Shown: one piece after another, positions 35,137-47,098 of the stretch
How positions within the stretch are numbered: the first letter of the stretch is position 1
How the letters are laid out: each line of letters opens with the position of its first letter
Source of the DNA: Amphiura filiformis
Lineage: Eukaryota; Echinodermata; Ophiuroidea; Amphilepidida; Amphiuridae
NCBI RefSeq assembly: GCF_039555335.1
Contig: NW_027305494.1
Location: 1,116,001 to 1,180,000, forward strand
Reading direction: 5' to 3'
DNA: 64,000 nucleotides
Translations under genes and position numbers: made by a program
Notes under the pieces: generated by a model
What the model was told of the DNA's origin: nothing
Databases searched by the model: none
What the model saw: the letters and a program-made list of their open reading frames with translations, nothing else

Positions 35137-35641
35137 TTGCTACTTACTGCTGATACGTCAATCACAATATTTTTCTGTGACCTTTGGTTTTTGACCTATG
35201 AACTCTTAGAATTCATAGGTAGGCCTGAAATGCACGATTTTAGTGATTTTGGTCATTTTGGCTGGTTCAGTTACATTAAGACCTTCGGGGTCTACTCTTA
35301 ATTAATATATTTCTATTGAATTTGATAAATCAATAAAACAAATAAAAGTACGGATAAAAAGGTTTGATGAAGTAGCTATCTACTGCTGATGTGGGTGTTG
35401 ATGAAGTAGCTATCTACTGCTGTTATGGGCTTTGATGAAGTAGCTATCTACTGCTGATGTAAGTGTTAACGAAGTGGATATCTACTGCAGATATGGGTTT
35501 TGATGAAATAACAATCTACGGCTGTAGCTATTGTTCCCAGCTATTGTTCCCATGAACCCAGATGATTGTGTCCCTAGTACAAAATATTGTCCCATGAGTA
35601 GGGGAAAGGCAGGGCCGTTACTAGGGATTTTGCCGCCTTAA

Positions 35642-36299
35642 GGGATCCAAAATGAGCGTTTATTGCGTTTCGACAGTATTTTTTGTGGGACATGAGAGCA
35701 CCTCAGACCTATCGAATTGCATTCTGAATACGAAGCATGTCTTTCTGATATCAAATAATTTTCATTTTTTAAAATCACAATATAATACAAATTTTATGAC
35801 AAATTATAAAAATTTGATATTTTTCACATTTTAGATATATAACAGTCCTCGAAGTAAATTATATAAATCTAATGATATATTCTTAAAGTGTATGTAGCAG
35901 GGAGGAAAAGCCGACGGTCAATTGAAAATTTTGACCTTTCATATTGAAGATATGGATTTTTTCCCAAAAAGACCTTTTTTTTTTGGTGTTTTGGGGAAAA
36001 AATCCATATCTTCAATACGAAAGGTCAAAATTTTCAATTGATCGTCGGCTTTTCATCCCACCTACATACACTTTAAGTATAAATCATCAGATTTATAAAG
36101 TTTACTTCAAGTACTGTTAAATATCAAAAATATCAATTTTAATGATTTGCCATAAAATGTGTATTAAATTGCGAATTTAAAAAAATCAAAATTATTTGAA
36201 ATCAGAATGACATTTTTCGTATGCAGAATGCAATTCGATATGTCTGATGTGCTCTAATGTCCCAAAATAAATACTGTCCAAACGTTCATACCCCAGCCC
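35642..36299. mobile_element. Foldback MITE family 1, copy 3 (inside the minisatellite)
   Basis: 658 bp, reverse orientation to copy 1: starts GGGATCCAAAATGAGCG, ends CGTTCATACCCCAGCCC, and is flanked by TTAA on both sides. It lies within the interruption of the 34-bp array. Confidence 0.9.
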
Positions 36300-37117
36300 T
36301 TAAGAAAAGCCTTATATTAATGTTCACGTGGGTGTTAGTGAAGTAGGAATCTACTGCTGATATTAGTGTTGATGGAGTAGCTATCTACTGCTGATATAGG
36401 TGTTGATGGAGTAGCTATTTACTGCTGATATTAGTGTTGGTGGAGCAGCTATCTACTGCATATAGGTGTTGATGAAGTAGCTATTTACTCCTGATATTGG
36501 TGTTTGATGAAGTAGCTATCTACTGCTGATATTAGTGTTGATGGAGTAGCTATCTACTGCTGATATAAGTGTTGATGAAGTAGCTATATACTGTTGATAT
36601 TTTTGTTGATGATGTAGCTATCTACTAGTATTGATGAAGTCGCGATCTACTGCTGACATAGGTGTTGATGAAGTAGCTATAATACTGCTGATATTGGTGT
36701 TTGATGAAGTAGCTATCTACTGCTGATATTATTGTTGATGGAGTAGCTATCTACTGCTGATATAGGTGTTGATGAAGTAGCTATATACTGTTGATATTTT
36801 TGTTGATGATGTAGCTACCTACTGGTGTTGATGAAGTAGCTATACTGCTGATATTGGTGTTTGATGAAGTAGCTATCTACTGCTGATATTAGTGTTGATG
36901 GAGTAGCTATCTACTGCTGATATAGGTGTTGATGAAGTAGCTATCTACTGTTGATATTTTTGTTGATGTAGCTACCTACTGGTATTGATGAAGTAGCGAT
37001 CTACTGCTGACATAGGTATTGATAAAGTAGCTATACTGCTGACGTAGGTATTAATGAAGTAGCCATCTACTATTGATAATGGTATTGATGAAGTAGCTAC
37101 TTACTGCTGATACGTAG

Positions 37118-37735
37118 CGCCATAGGGGAGGGGTGTGGGAAGGGGGGGGGACGTCCCCCCAATTTATACCACAGGAAAATGGTCGAAAAACGGCTTGTGC
37201 CCCCCCCAATCAGACCCGGTGCCTCCCATCATGGTCGGTGCCCTCCCGCCCAATGGGCTATTCCAGATAAATTATGCCCTCCCCCCATAGAGGAGCTCGG
37301 ATTTCCAGTTTTTTCAGCAAAAATAAAATAAATAAATAAAAAAAACAGTCAGGAATTCCGAGTTTTCTAGACAATTTCCAATGTTTTTTAAAATATTGCA
37401 CCCACAGAGGAGTTTGGAAATCCGGTTACTTTTTTGATTGTTATCCACAATCTTGGAAATCTGGACTTTTCCTCATTCTGATGACATCCTCTATGGGTTG
37501 ATGGCATATTTGTATCTGGAATTCCATACTTTTTTTACTTTCATCAATGGAAATCCATACTTTTTTACTGTAGAGATCTATCTCCTCAGTCCCTGTGAAT
37601 TTAAATGGGCACTTGGAATTCCAGACTTTATTGATGGTTGACGTAGGATTTTCAGATTTTTGAAGTGTTGGAAGTTGACATCCTCTATGGGGGGAGGGCA
37701 TATTTTATCTGGAATAGCCCAATATGATGACCCAC
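37118..37735. mobile_element. hAT-like element carrying a nested MITE
   Basis: The left edge GTAGCGCCATAGGGG and right edge CACGCTACGCCACTG are hAT-style ends. Minisatellite units continue on both sides (CTGCTGATA before, GATATTGGTATTG after). It encloses the family 3 MITE. Confidence 0.65.
37255..37720. mobile_element. Foldback MITE family 3, copy 2 (nested)
   Basis: 466 bp; GGGCTATTCCAG at left and GGAATAGCCC at right, with AAT on both sides. TATGCCCTCCCCCCATAGAG and its complement form the arms. Confidence 0.85.
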
Positions 37736-38990
37736 GCTACGCCACTGGATATTGGTATTGACAAAGTAGTTACCCACCGCTGATATTGGTATTGATGAAG
37801 TTGCAATCTACTGCTGATATTGGTTTTGATGAAGTAGTTATCCATTGCTGATATTGGTTTTGATGAAGTTGCAATCTACTGCTGATATTGGTATTGACGA
37901 AGTAGTTATCCACCGCTGATATTGGTTTTGATGAAGTTGCAATCTATTGCTGATATTGGTTTTGATGAAGTTGCAATCTACTGCTGATATTGGTTTTGAT
38001 GAAGTTGCAATCTACTGCTGATATTGGTTTTGATGAAGTTGCAATCTACTGCTGATATTGGTTTTGATGAAGTTGCAATCTACTGCTGATATTGGTTTTG
38101 ATGAAGTTGCAATCTACTGCTGATATTGGTATTGATGAAGTTGCAATCTACTGCTGATATTGGTATTGATGAAGTTGCAATCTACTGCTGATATTGGTTT
38201 TGATGAAGTTGCAATCTACTGCTGATATTGGTATTGATGAAGTTGCAATCTACTGCTGATATTGGTATTGATGAAGTTGCAATCTACTGCTGATATTGGT
38301 TTTGATGAAGTTGCAATCTACTGCTGATATTGGTTTTGATGAAGTTGCAATCTACTGCTGATATTGGTATTGATGAAGTTGCAATCTACTGCTGATATTG
38401 GTATTGATGAAGTTGCAATCTACTGCTGATATTGGTTTTGATGAAGTTGCAATCTACTGCTGATATTGGTATTGATGAAGTTGCAATCTACTGCTGATAT
38501 TGGTATTGATGAAGTAGCTATCCACCGCTGATATTGGTATTGATGAAGTAGCAATCTACTGCTGAAATGGGTTTTGATGAAGTAGCTATCCATTGCTGTT
38601 ATGGGTATTGATGAAGTAGATATCCACTGATGATATTGGTATCGATGAAGTAGCAATCTATTGCTATTGCTATATGGGTATTGGTGAAGTAGCTATCCAC
38701 CACTGACGTAGGTATTGATGAAGTAACTATCTACTGCTAATATTGGTATTGATGAAGTAGCAATCTACTGCTAATATTGGTATTGATGAAGTAGCAATCT
38801 ACTGCTGATATGGGTTTTGATGAAGTAGCTATCCATTGCTGTTATGGGTATCGATGAAGTAGATATCCACTGTACTGATGATATTGGTATTGATGGAGTT
38901 GCAATCTACTGCTAATATCCATGCTATCGGTGTTGATGAAGTAGCAATCTACAGTTGATATTAATATTGGTAAAGTAGTTATCCGTACTA

Positions 38991-39630
38991 GATACTGAGT
39001 ATAGATTTCTACTGCCTGTGTTTGTGTTAATAAATTGTGTGGCTTTGCTGAAAATACTATCGAGTGTGCAGCTAACTATTGCTGATACTGGTGTAATAAT
39101 ACACATCAAACATATGCTTTAATAAATGATTAATGTCACTTGGCCTAAAAATACATAATGTCAGCCTCAGGTAGGCATAAGCAGGCAATACCTCCTTACT
39201 ATAGCCCGTAAAAAGTGTTACAAATTTGCAATGCTAGTATGGGCGAGAGTAAAGTAAATAAAACATGGTATTGTCAGGAGTCTGAACTTGCCAGTAACAA
39301 GTTTAATTCATTGTAAAACAACAAAATAAGCAACAAAAATGAAGAGGAATGCACGATAAATTACAAGGGGAATGGATTTCACAGGATACATTTCAATGGA
39401 TACCACATATGTAACAAATGTTATAAAATGGGAATAAAAGTGCCATAACAAGTGATTTTTCTTTTTTTCTTCCAAAATGATAATAATGTCATCATTTATG
39501 AAAGTTCCCAATACATTTAGACGCGAAAAACATTGGGAATTTGCAAAGAAATAACATCATAAACTTCACCTCTATCACTCGAAATATTTCGCACTATTTG
39601 GATTAGGACGGCGAGTGTGGCCTAAGAGTT
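38991..39630. other. Gene-free stretch
   Basis: No gene or known repeat recognised. Confidence 0.45.
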
Positions 39631-39708
39631 AGTCTCCTACGCAGCCAGTTTGGTTACGCTCCCTCCACATGTGGAAGGAGCGTAACCAAACTGGCTTCGT
39701 AGGAGACT
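39631..39708. repeat. 78-bp near-perfect palindrome
   Basis: The two 39-bp halves match at 37 positions with no loop, starting AGTCTCCTACGCAGCCAGTT and centred on CACATGTG. It could extrude a cruciform. Probably a minimal MITE. Confidence 0.92.
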
Positions 39709-39938
39709 ATGATTTGCGATCGTTCTGACATATTATCATCATCTAAAAATTATGATAATATGTCGGACCAACAGAAAATCATCCCGTTTTACTACAAATT
39801 GGGCGAATTTGACAGTTTGCTCATAGATTTAAGTTGGAACATGTGTAAGTATTACAAATATGCCCCCCCCCAAAAAAAATCGGTTTTGAAAAAAATAAAG
39901 GTATATTCTGAAAAAAGATCGTACATTATGGCTTGAAG

Positions 39939-40334
39939 CAGAGGATGATTTAAGCACATCCCAACATTCCACTATGTTACTTGCGGTTAGCATAGCTGTG
40001 TGAGCGAACATGTCACCACTACTCGCCCACTGCATATAAATGTACTGCACGTGCATGGTTTAATTTGAATTTGTACAGTTATATTTACATAAAAAACGCT
40101 GTGAAGATGCTAGTCGATTTCACATTTTGTGTTAACTACAGAAGGTGTGACTTATCCTTTAAACACACATCACTTTTGTTCTGAAATCGACCAAGTAATA
40201 ATGACACACGCACAATTCTAAAACATCATGTTTTGCACAGAGTTCAATGGGATTTGGAAAGTAACGTGGCAGTTGAAACTCTAGTGATAACACTTTTGCA
40301 GTGCATGATGGGGCTTCCTTAAATCATCCTCTGG
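39939..40334. mobile_element. hAT-type MITE with GCTTGAAG target duplication
   Basis: Starts CAGAGGATGATTTAAG, ends CTTAAATCATCCTCTG(G), and GCTTGAAG is repeated on both sides (39931-39938 and 40335-40342). Confidence 0.8.
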
Positions 40335-41437
40335 GCTTGAAGTGAGATATTTCCATTAGCCTTTTTTTCTATTTCCACTCGTTAATGTTAATGGCGAATA
40401 TGCATGAATTTGCCTTATATTGGTATAAATGTACAACATTGCTCTGTCAGGAAGGAAATTTGTAAAATGTCAAGAAATGTTGCCGTTTTTCAGCAACTTG
40501 GGCTCCTTTGCGACATAATGGTCTCACCCTGTACCCTGAACAAAAGTAACGTACAGATGTGCTTGAAAAGTATTTTTATATTTTCCAAAAAAAATATTAT
40601 AACTACAACCCGAAGTGACGTTTTGTCATGTTTGTGTCGATTTGGTTACACATGCGACATGCGCACTCAATTGGGGTGACGTCACTGTTGTTGAAGTGCG
40701 CATCATCAGACATGTGTCTTTGTGAAGCCCATTTGTATCTCCTCCACCCTAACCATGGCTGATTATTAGTGCTAAATTGTACCAATCGAACGTGACTGAT
40801 TCCGTTACCCACAGTACAAAAGATACATGTAAGCACACATTCCTTTTTAAAGGGAATATTTATTAGCATTGGGGTATACTCGCATGTGTATCGTGATCAT
40901 ACACGGAAAGCAGATCATCAGCATAGTAAGTCTTGTTTTTTTCCAAATCATATTTCATATGAAATTTCCCCGGGAAAGTGTACGCTTTAGAGCTCATAAT
41001 TCTAAATAATAGGTTTACGCTCGTTTGAATTATACGCACGTTATAAACGTTTTGTTTGTTTGATTAAACAAAATATGAATTTTGCCTACGCTGAAACTAG
41101 TAGGCCCTACGCTTACACTCATTAATGCTTGTCATTGACACTATATCCGCTAGAGGCTAGATGTTACCAGTCATAACGTAGTCATCAACATATCCTGTGG
41201 GCCTGTCAGGCAATGGCCGGCAATTGATCCTTGTAGTTTCCTGCATGTTTCCTGCAATCCATTAAAGACAATTTTGCAGTGATATTGTCAATTTAAAGCT
41301 CGAAAATTAAAAACATTTAGAAGCCGATTTTGTGCAGGATTTAGTTGGATATAAATTATTTACTGCCCTTCTTAAACATCCAAAAAGTTAACACCTGGTG
41401 AGATAGTAATGAGGTATACTTATGTTCGGTCTATTGG
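40335..41437. other. Gene-free stretch
   Basis: No supported gene; the open frames here have no recognisable domain. Confidence 0.45.
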
Positions 41438-41744
41438 CGGTGGCGTAGCTGCCGGGGGGGCAGGGGGGCAAATTTGCCTTTTGGGCCCCCGCCCCTAGTG
41501 CAAGGAAAAAAGAGGAAAAAGGGGCGAGACAGAGGAAAGAAGAGAGGAGGAGAGAGGGAGAAGAGGGGCAGAGAGATGGAAAATCCATACGATATGCAAT
41601 AACATACGATTATTATCAATAAGCCTGGCTAAAATTGTATATTTGGGCCCCCGCCCCCTCTCCCCCCCAAGTGCAGGGAAATTTGGGGGATTTGGGCCCC
41701 CGCCCCATACAGGCTTGCCCCCCTGGAAAAAAGCTACGCCGCTG
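41438..41744. mobile_element. hAT-type MITE with TCTATTGG target duplication
   Basis: Ends CGGTGGCGTAGCTGCC and AGCTACGCCGCTG, with TCTATTGG on both sides (41430-41437 and 41745-41752). It contains two copies of a TTTGGGCCCCCGCCCC phrase and a purine-rich GAGAGG run. Confidence 0.88.
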
Positions 41745-41752
41745 TCTATTGG

Positions 41753-42105
41753 GATCCCCTTGGCCACGAATGATGGTGACAATTAGGATGTATTTTAACA
41801 TGAACCATTTTTTGATTTACTCTCAATATGGGCATAAAAATCTATAGAAACGAATGTAAATAAATTTAAATTAATACTAATTAATCAAGTTTTCACTTTA
41901 TACGCACCTTATAAATTATAAACGGCTCTTTTCAGAACCACCATCTTAAGTAGATAACTACTAGGTAACAACTTCTGGTATTATCAGTGCAGTGGCAAGG
42001 GATCTCATGATACTCTGTCTCTAATTTCCAATTAAATAGGTTTGTCCTGAAAAGGTCAAGACAGTACTACAATGTCGGTGTGTAACTTTTTTTCAAATCT
42101 TTCAG
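41753..42105. promoter_or_regulatory. Upstream region of kinase gene 1
   Basis: No core promoter is recognisable. TTTTTTTCAAATCTTTCAG ends at 42105, one base before the first ATG context, and reads as a splice acceptor. A 5' UTR exon further upstream is therefore likely. The paralogue has ATCTTTCAG at the same place. Confidence 0.45.
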
Positions 42106-42106
42106 A

Positions 42107-42914
42107 ATGAGCGAAGAAACAATGGAAAGCAAAATTGATTTCACCAACCTTCAGTTTCACGAGTCTCTCGGTGAAGGTGGCTTCGGATCGGTCAATCGTG
42201 TAACCTTCAAAACACCCTATAACGGATACACGGAGGCAGCAGCGAAAAGCGTGATTGATTTCAGGAAAGAAGAAGTTGAAATACTAGCCAAACTTTCTCA
42301 TCCTCACGTTGTTAATTTGATAGGATTTTATCAGAATGGTCCGGTCAAGATTATCTTTCTTGAGTACGCAACGGGTGGATCCCTTCATGGCTATCTATCA
42401 GATGAATCCAAACCCTTACCAGATGACCTGAAAAGGAAATGGATATGGGAAGCAGCACTCGGGATCCAGTACCTTCATGCAAATAAGTGTTTACACAGAG
42501 ACATTAAAGCAAATAATTGTTTGCTATTTGAAGACAACGTCTTGAAATTGTGTGATTTTGGATTTGCCCGAGAGACCGATCATTCAGTTACTATGTCAAG
42601 CCAGAAAGGGACCTACCAATACATGGCTCCAGAGTTGATAAATACATCCGACAGCAATCTAGCAGTCTACTCCAGATATGCAGATATTTATGCGTATGGG
42701 ATGTTGGTACTTGAAATATGCACACGCAAACGCCCCTTCCATGGAATGGAGTATGCGTATGTTGTCTTTCAAGTAGGCGAGGGCAAGTTACAACCTCGTA
42801 TTCCACGGGATTGCCCCACTGATCTTGCTGTCTTGATGAGGCAGTGTTGGCATCTTAACCCAAGACAACGTCCGAGCATTGACATAGTGTTAGAAGTTTT
42901 GGAATCTTTGCAAG
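42107..42914 (+). CDS. Kinase-propeller gene 1, exon with protein kinase domain
   Basis: Encodes a whole kinase catalytic domain (269 codons plus one base). Visible landmarks are GEGGFGSV (22-29), the ATP-anchoring lysine of AAAK (47), HRDIKANN (130-137), DFG (150-152) and APE (174-176), so all catalytic residues are present. The pattern resembles tyrosine-kinase-like kinases of the mixed-lineage/ZAK group; Ser/Thr activity is inferred. The frame would reach a TAG at 42929, but CAAG|GTATTT at 42911-42920 is a good donor. Splicing there in phase 1 to 44708 makes a Gly codon and joins the exon in frame to a beta-propeller. The paralogue at 50608 has the same phase. The start at 42107 follows a probable acceptor directly; a second in-frame ATG at 42122 matches the paralogue's start. 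An unspliced 274-aa form is the alternative. Confidence 0.85.
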
Positions 42915-44707
42915 GTATTTATCCATTTTAGGATGGGGTGTTCCCCATACAAAAATTTGGAGGGGGGGGGGGCGTGTCCCCTTTGTTCACAGCTTCCACC
43001 GCATATGCCAACAATATGCCTATGTCCATCATTACAATTGAGGTATCGATGTGATCATATAAAATGCATTATGTGTTTATCAAGTACAAAAAAGATGTTG
43101 GAAAATTGCCTATATCCAAAAACAATAAGAGTGGGCTGTAGCATTTTTAATGTTAATTTGGTTTTAAATCCTGGCAGAATCTAATTGACCTTTTCGGTAA
43201 ATCCCATAAGCCTTTGGGGTAGACCTGAGATGTCGTCATTTGACGTCACACCGATGTGCACATCATTTAAAGAACATCGTTACCGCGAATTTCAAAGCTG
43301 TCAAGTGCGCAGTAACGATGTGACGACATCACTGGTCTACCTGCAAATGGGATTTACCGAAATGTTAATTCCCAGAATTCTTGTCAAAGAAAACAAGACG
43401 ACTTCATTGTCGATGCACGCTTGGCCATAGTCACCTCCGCCGCCAGTTTTATTCCACTCACTGCGTTTGTGTGGAGAGCGAGCGGACATAAGAAACTTAT
43501 TCTATGGGACACATTGCACCGTTTTCCAGTTCAGTGGTTTAGAGAAAGTAGTCATATGACCAGTCACACTGAGGACAGTGTTGCTGACTATGCAGCCTTT
43601 ACGCCCAAGGTCAGAACTTGAGAGCTTGAGCTGCTGTATTTAAAGAGGATGGTCTTTACGCCGTACGCCGAACCCTGCCTTATATTAAATATTATGGGTT
43701 GAAATCAATGAAATGATGAACTATCCTGTTCTTATTCATAAGTATATCAAACATTCTTATGTAATTGACACCACAAACTAACTGCATATACTTACATTAT
43801 TGTTACCAAAAAACTTAGTGGCATTATCTCAAAGCGGAAACCATTTTTTATACTGTGGAATTTAGGCATACCAACATTGTATATTTTCATTGAGAGACGT
43901 TAGAATTGTCAAAAGATTTGCTTCTTGCATAATTAGAAAGAGTGGGCACCATTACTCACTAAAGTACCAAAAGGTTTACATTTGAAGAAGTATTGATTAT
44001 GAGGAAAAGCAGAGTATCAAGTTAAATTTGCCATAGTAAAACTGTAGTGCGTCCAATTAAGTATGCATGTATAAATGCAATGAATAAGTTTGAAATTCAA
44101 AGTTCGCGGTTCGCATCAACCACGGGCATCGGCAATGACGTAGTTTGCGTTTTATGCAAATGTTTCTGGAAATTACCGAGAAGGTAAATTGCGGTGTTTG
44201 ACAATATAAATCTATATAATCAAAATGTGTGATAGTTCTCTTTTGGTTGTTTGATGGCATGTAGAATTATAGTAATTTTAACTAAATGTGAACACTGATG
44301 GCACTATTGATCCTCAATCTTATTTGCATATTTGCCAGGGGTATAGACTCTTGAACATCAGACAAATTAGTTACAAATAGCAAGGAAATTAAAAACAACT
44401 ATTGATCACGAAATTAAAGGAATTAAAATGTATGCACATAGCACCCTCAATTTTCACACAAATAATACAGTTTATAGAAAAAATATTACCACAAAAAGCA
44501 GAAAAAATGAATAATTTTATAATGAAAGGAAAATCGATATCAAAAATAGTTCAAAAATATGTGTATATTACTTTAGTGTGAAAGCTGTTGGTATTGCCCT
44601 GTTCTAGAATTACATTATCTTTTGTTAGAAAAATAATCGCATCAAACAACAACTTGATCTCTCCATGCCTTTATAAATGTCTCTTTTACACATTTTACTT
44701 ATCGTAG
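42915..44707 (+). other. Predicted intron of kinase-propeller gene 1
   Basis: GT at 42915 to AG at 44707, 1793 bp, with a pyrimidine-rich end (TCTTTTACACATTTTACTTA). It holds a poly-G run (42961-42972) and an imperfect foldback at 43187-43373. I see no further exon in it, though the open frame at 43421-43621 cannot be excluded. Confidence 0.7.
43187..43373. mobile_element. Small imperfect foldback in the intron
   Basis: TTTTCGGTAAATCCCATAAG at left pairs with the complement of TGGGATTTACCGAAATGTTA at right, and GGTAGACC pairs with GGTCTACC. A degenerate relative (TTTTCTGTAATTCCCATAAT) lies in the intron of gene 2 near 51832. Confidence 0.65.
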
Positions 44708-45606
44708 GCTTATCGAACGAAACATCATCTCACCAATCGCCATCAAGCAGATCAAGAGTTGGCTATCGAGATGAAGCTGTTTTGACAACTCAGCCTCTGC
44801 AAGACCCTGTGAAAGCTAAAAGAATAGCTTGCTGTCCTAATGGCGACGTAGTGATCGGGGCTTTGAGTAAGGTCTACATACTCAGCGGAGAAAGTAATCA
44901 AACAGCGCGTGTTACATGTATAATACCAGTGGCGCCGACCATTTGGAGTATAGCTGTTTCTCCACAAGGCCATATCGTAACTGTAGACGGATCCAGAAAA
45001 GTGAAGGTGTTTGACAAGAGAGGGGAAGTCTTGCATGATTTATCTACTTTGCTGGGCGATGAGGATCGTAGATCACAAGTTGAGCCGACTTGCATTGCCG
45101 TAGATAAAGAAGGTCGTATATTAGTGGCAGATAGCTGGAAGGATGTTCTAACTGTTCATTCGTTTCCTGGTGGCGACGTTATGAGTAAGATCAAGCGTCG
45201 TATACATTCAATTCATAGTACTATAGCAGTGAACAGCAGAAGTCAAATCCTGCACCACTTTCGTTCAACCGGTTCTGTATACAGTCAAGTAGCTGCAATA
45301 GATTACTCAGGCCATGAGGTGTTCAGCTTCACACCCAAGATAGATGAGGAGCTTACCATGGGTAAGAAGGTCAGACCACGGGGAATCGTTTGCGATGCAT
45401 ATGACAATATATACATTATTGTGAAGGTAGTAGTGGGGTTCGAAAGTTTTGAGAACACAGGCCACCTGCACAAGTACAGTCCGACGGGTGGGTATCTGGG
45501 CTGTTTAACCAAAGGTTTATATAAACCATGTGGTTTGGCGATAACCACTGATGGTTCAGCTTTGAAAATTGCTGACCATAAATCAATACTCACCTACAGT
45601 TTGTGA
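44708..45606 (+). CDS. Kinase-propeller gene 1, exon with NHL-like beta-propeller
   Basis: Terminal coding exon, 298 codons after the split Gly codon. After a Ser-rich linker (SSHQSPSS), repeated strands such as PTCIAVDKEGRILVADSW and RPRGIVCDAYDNIYIIV show the NHL/propeller signature. The length fits about six blades. No RING, B-box or transmembrane segment is visible. With the kinase exon the predicted protein is 568 aa: kinase first, probable protein-binding propeller last. The open frame extends upstream to an ATG at 44677 and would give a false signal-peptide-like start (MSLLHILLIVG). That stretch is the intron's pyrimidine tract, and the paralogue has no such ATG. A separate propeller gene is the alternative reading. 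Confidence 0.82.
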
Positions 45607-45778
45607 GCGAGGAGGCTACTTGATAAACCCAACATTATGTTGGCTATAAAAGTAGAATGGCTGGGTGACAAAGTAAAATCGTGCAAGTGGCAAGAGGTTC
45701 TTGATAACAAAGAATGCAGATGATACAATAAATTCCCTTTAACTTCTGTCAATGTGTTGTATAGATATATGTACCACT

Positions 45779-45868
45779 GGAGATAGCTGGAAGGCTGTTC
45801 TTCTATTAATTTCCTCACTGATGGCGAAGTTATGAGTAAGATCAAGTGTCGTGTATATTCAATTCTTA
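45779..45868 (+). pseudogene. Relic of the propeller exon
   Basis: GATAGCTGGAAGGCTGTTCT and GTTATGAGTAAGATCAAGTG match 45128-45220 of the gene just upstream, with indels that break the frame. It is a leftover of a further copy in this tandem cluster. Confidence 0.8.
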
Positions 45869-46631
45869 AACAACTGCATATAATGTTGGCATGTGATTGG
45901 CATATCTTCATCTCTGAGCTGTGTCTACAGAATTAATAAGGAGCCAGGGCTCGCACGTGCAACAGCGCGGTCAATTATTGGGGACAATGGTGTGTGTGTG
46001 TGTGTGTTAGGAGGGGTGGGATGGGGTGGGGTGGGGTGGGGTGGTGTGAGGGTATCAGAGGCCTTGCCGACGGTACGCGTAAACGAACGAAAACAATTCG
46101 TTTGCGTGTTAATCACACTAAGAACAGTCAGTGTGTCGCGCCATGCAGCGTATTGTCCGGGCAGTTTATTTGATGATTGCCATTTATCATTCTTACCATC
46201 AGCCTCTCCATTCCGTATGAGTTTTTACCATCACAGAGCTGGGCCCAAGTACGCGTATGCCATGCCAATCATCTGACTCTTAGACTCGCCGATTTAGTTA
46301 CGGGGTAGACCCCAAAATGTGTGCGCGCGGCAAAAAAAGGCAAAAGAATGCGGTATTTTAATGTTTATTTGAGTGATATAAAAAATATTAACTGTCTTAA
46401 ATTTGTGCAGTAGTCGAAATATAATCACTCGGTGAAAGATTTATTGTTTCATTCCACTCGGTGTAATAATCCATCTTTCACCTCGTGATTATAATTCAAC
46501 AGCACACTCATAGACAAAAATTAAAATATTTGTATAATATTTTGCGTTCGCGTGCGTGAACGAAGACTCAGTGGATTCGCCAACTTCATGCACGGGAGTG
46601 AAAAGTGAACATAAATTGCATCCAAACATAA
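45869..46631. other. Gene-free stretch with TG and GGGGT repeats
   Basis: A TG run (45990-46007) is followed by GGGATGGGGTGGGGTGGGGT (46017-46043), a sequence able to form a G-quadruplex. No gene recognised. Confidence 0.6.
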
Positions 46632-47097
46632 TTTTAGGGTTGATCTGATTTTTTGATATTCGCGATACAACATTCTTCGAAGTAAACTTTAAATATAAAT
46701 ATAATAATATGTACTCAAAGTGTATGTGGCTGCGAGGAAAAGCCGTCCATCATTGGAAAAGCTTTACCTTTCGTATTGAAGACATACATTCCCCCCCCAA
46801 AAAAAGACCTAACAATTTTAGGTCGGGGGGGGGGGGGGAATGCATATCTTCTATACAAAAGGTCAAACAATTTTAAATGATGGACGGCTTTTCCTGCCAG
46901 CTACATACACTTATCATTATGTTTATAAAGTTTACTCGAGGACTGTTAAATATCAAAAATATTTAAAAAATATCAATTTTTAATAATTTACATAAAATTT
47001 GTACTATATCGCGAATGTCAAAAAATCAAAATTATTTGACATCATCAGGACATTCCTCGCATTCAGAATGAAATTTGATGTGTCTGATGTGCTCTCA
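46632..47097. mobile_element. Foldback MITE family 1, copy 4 (truncated)
   Basis: The core inverted arms with GGAAAAGCCGTCCATCATTG and its complement, plus GATGTGTCTGATGTGCTCTC at the right, are recognisable. Both termini are missing and a GA-rich run (47096-47160) follows directly. Confidence 0.8.
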
Positions 47098-47098
47098 G

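Larger units (their letters stand above)
35361..38990. repeat. 34-bp minisatellite, interrupted by insertions
   Basis: Units built on TTGATGAAGTAGCTATCTAC followed by TGCTGATATTGG. The period is 34 bp in the regular part (37900-38510). Two blocks of foreign DNA split it: a family 1 MITE with flanks (about 35530-36320) and a hAT-like element holding a family 3 MITE (about 37118-37735). In the regular part, units alternate between GGTTTTG (T) and GGTATTG (A); from 38129 the order is AAT AAT T AAT AA, a three-unit, 102-bp higher-order pattern. Reverse-frame open reading is an artefact. Confidence 0.95.

Noticed and set aside
38420-38656. Minus-strand open frame in the 34-bp minisatellite
   Set aside because: The translation consists of repeated units only; an artefact of the array.
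44677-44707. Signal-peptide-like start MSLLHILLIVG of the propeller exon
   Set aside because: It is the translated pyrimidine tract of the intron. The paralogue has no ATG there, and conservation starts exactly at the acceptor.
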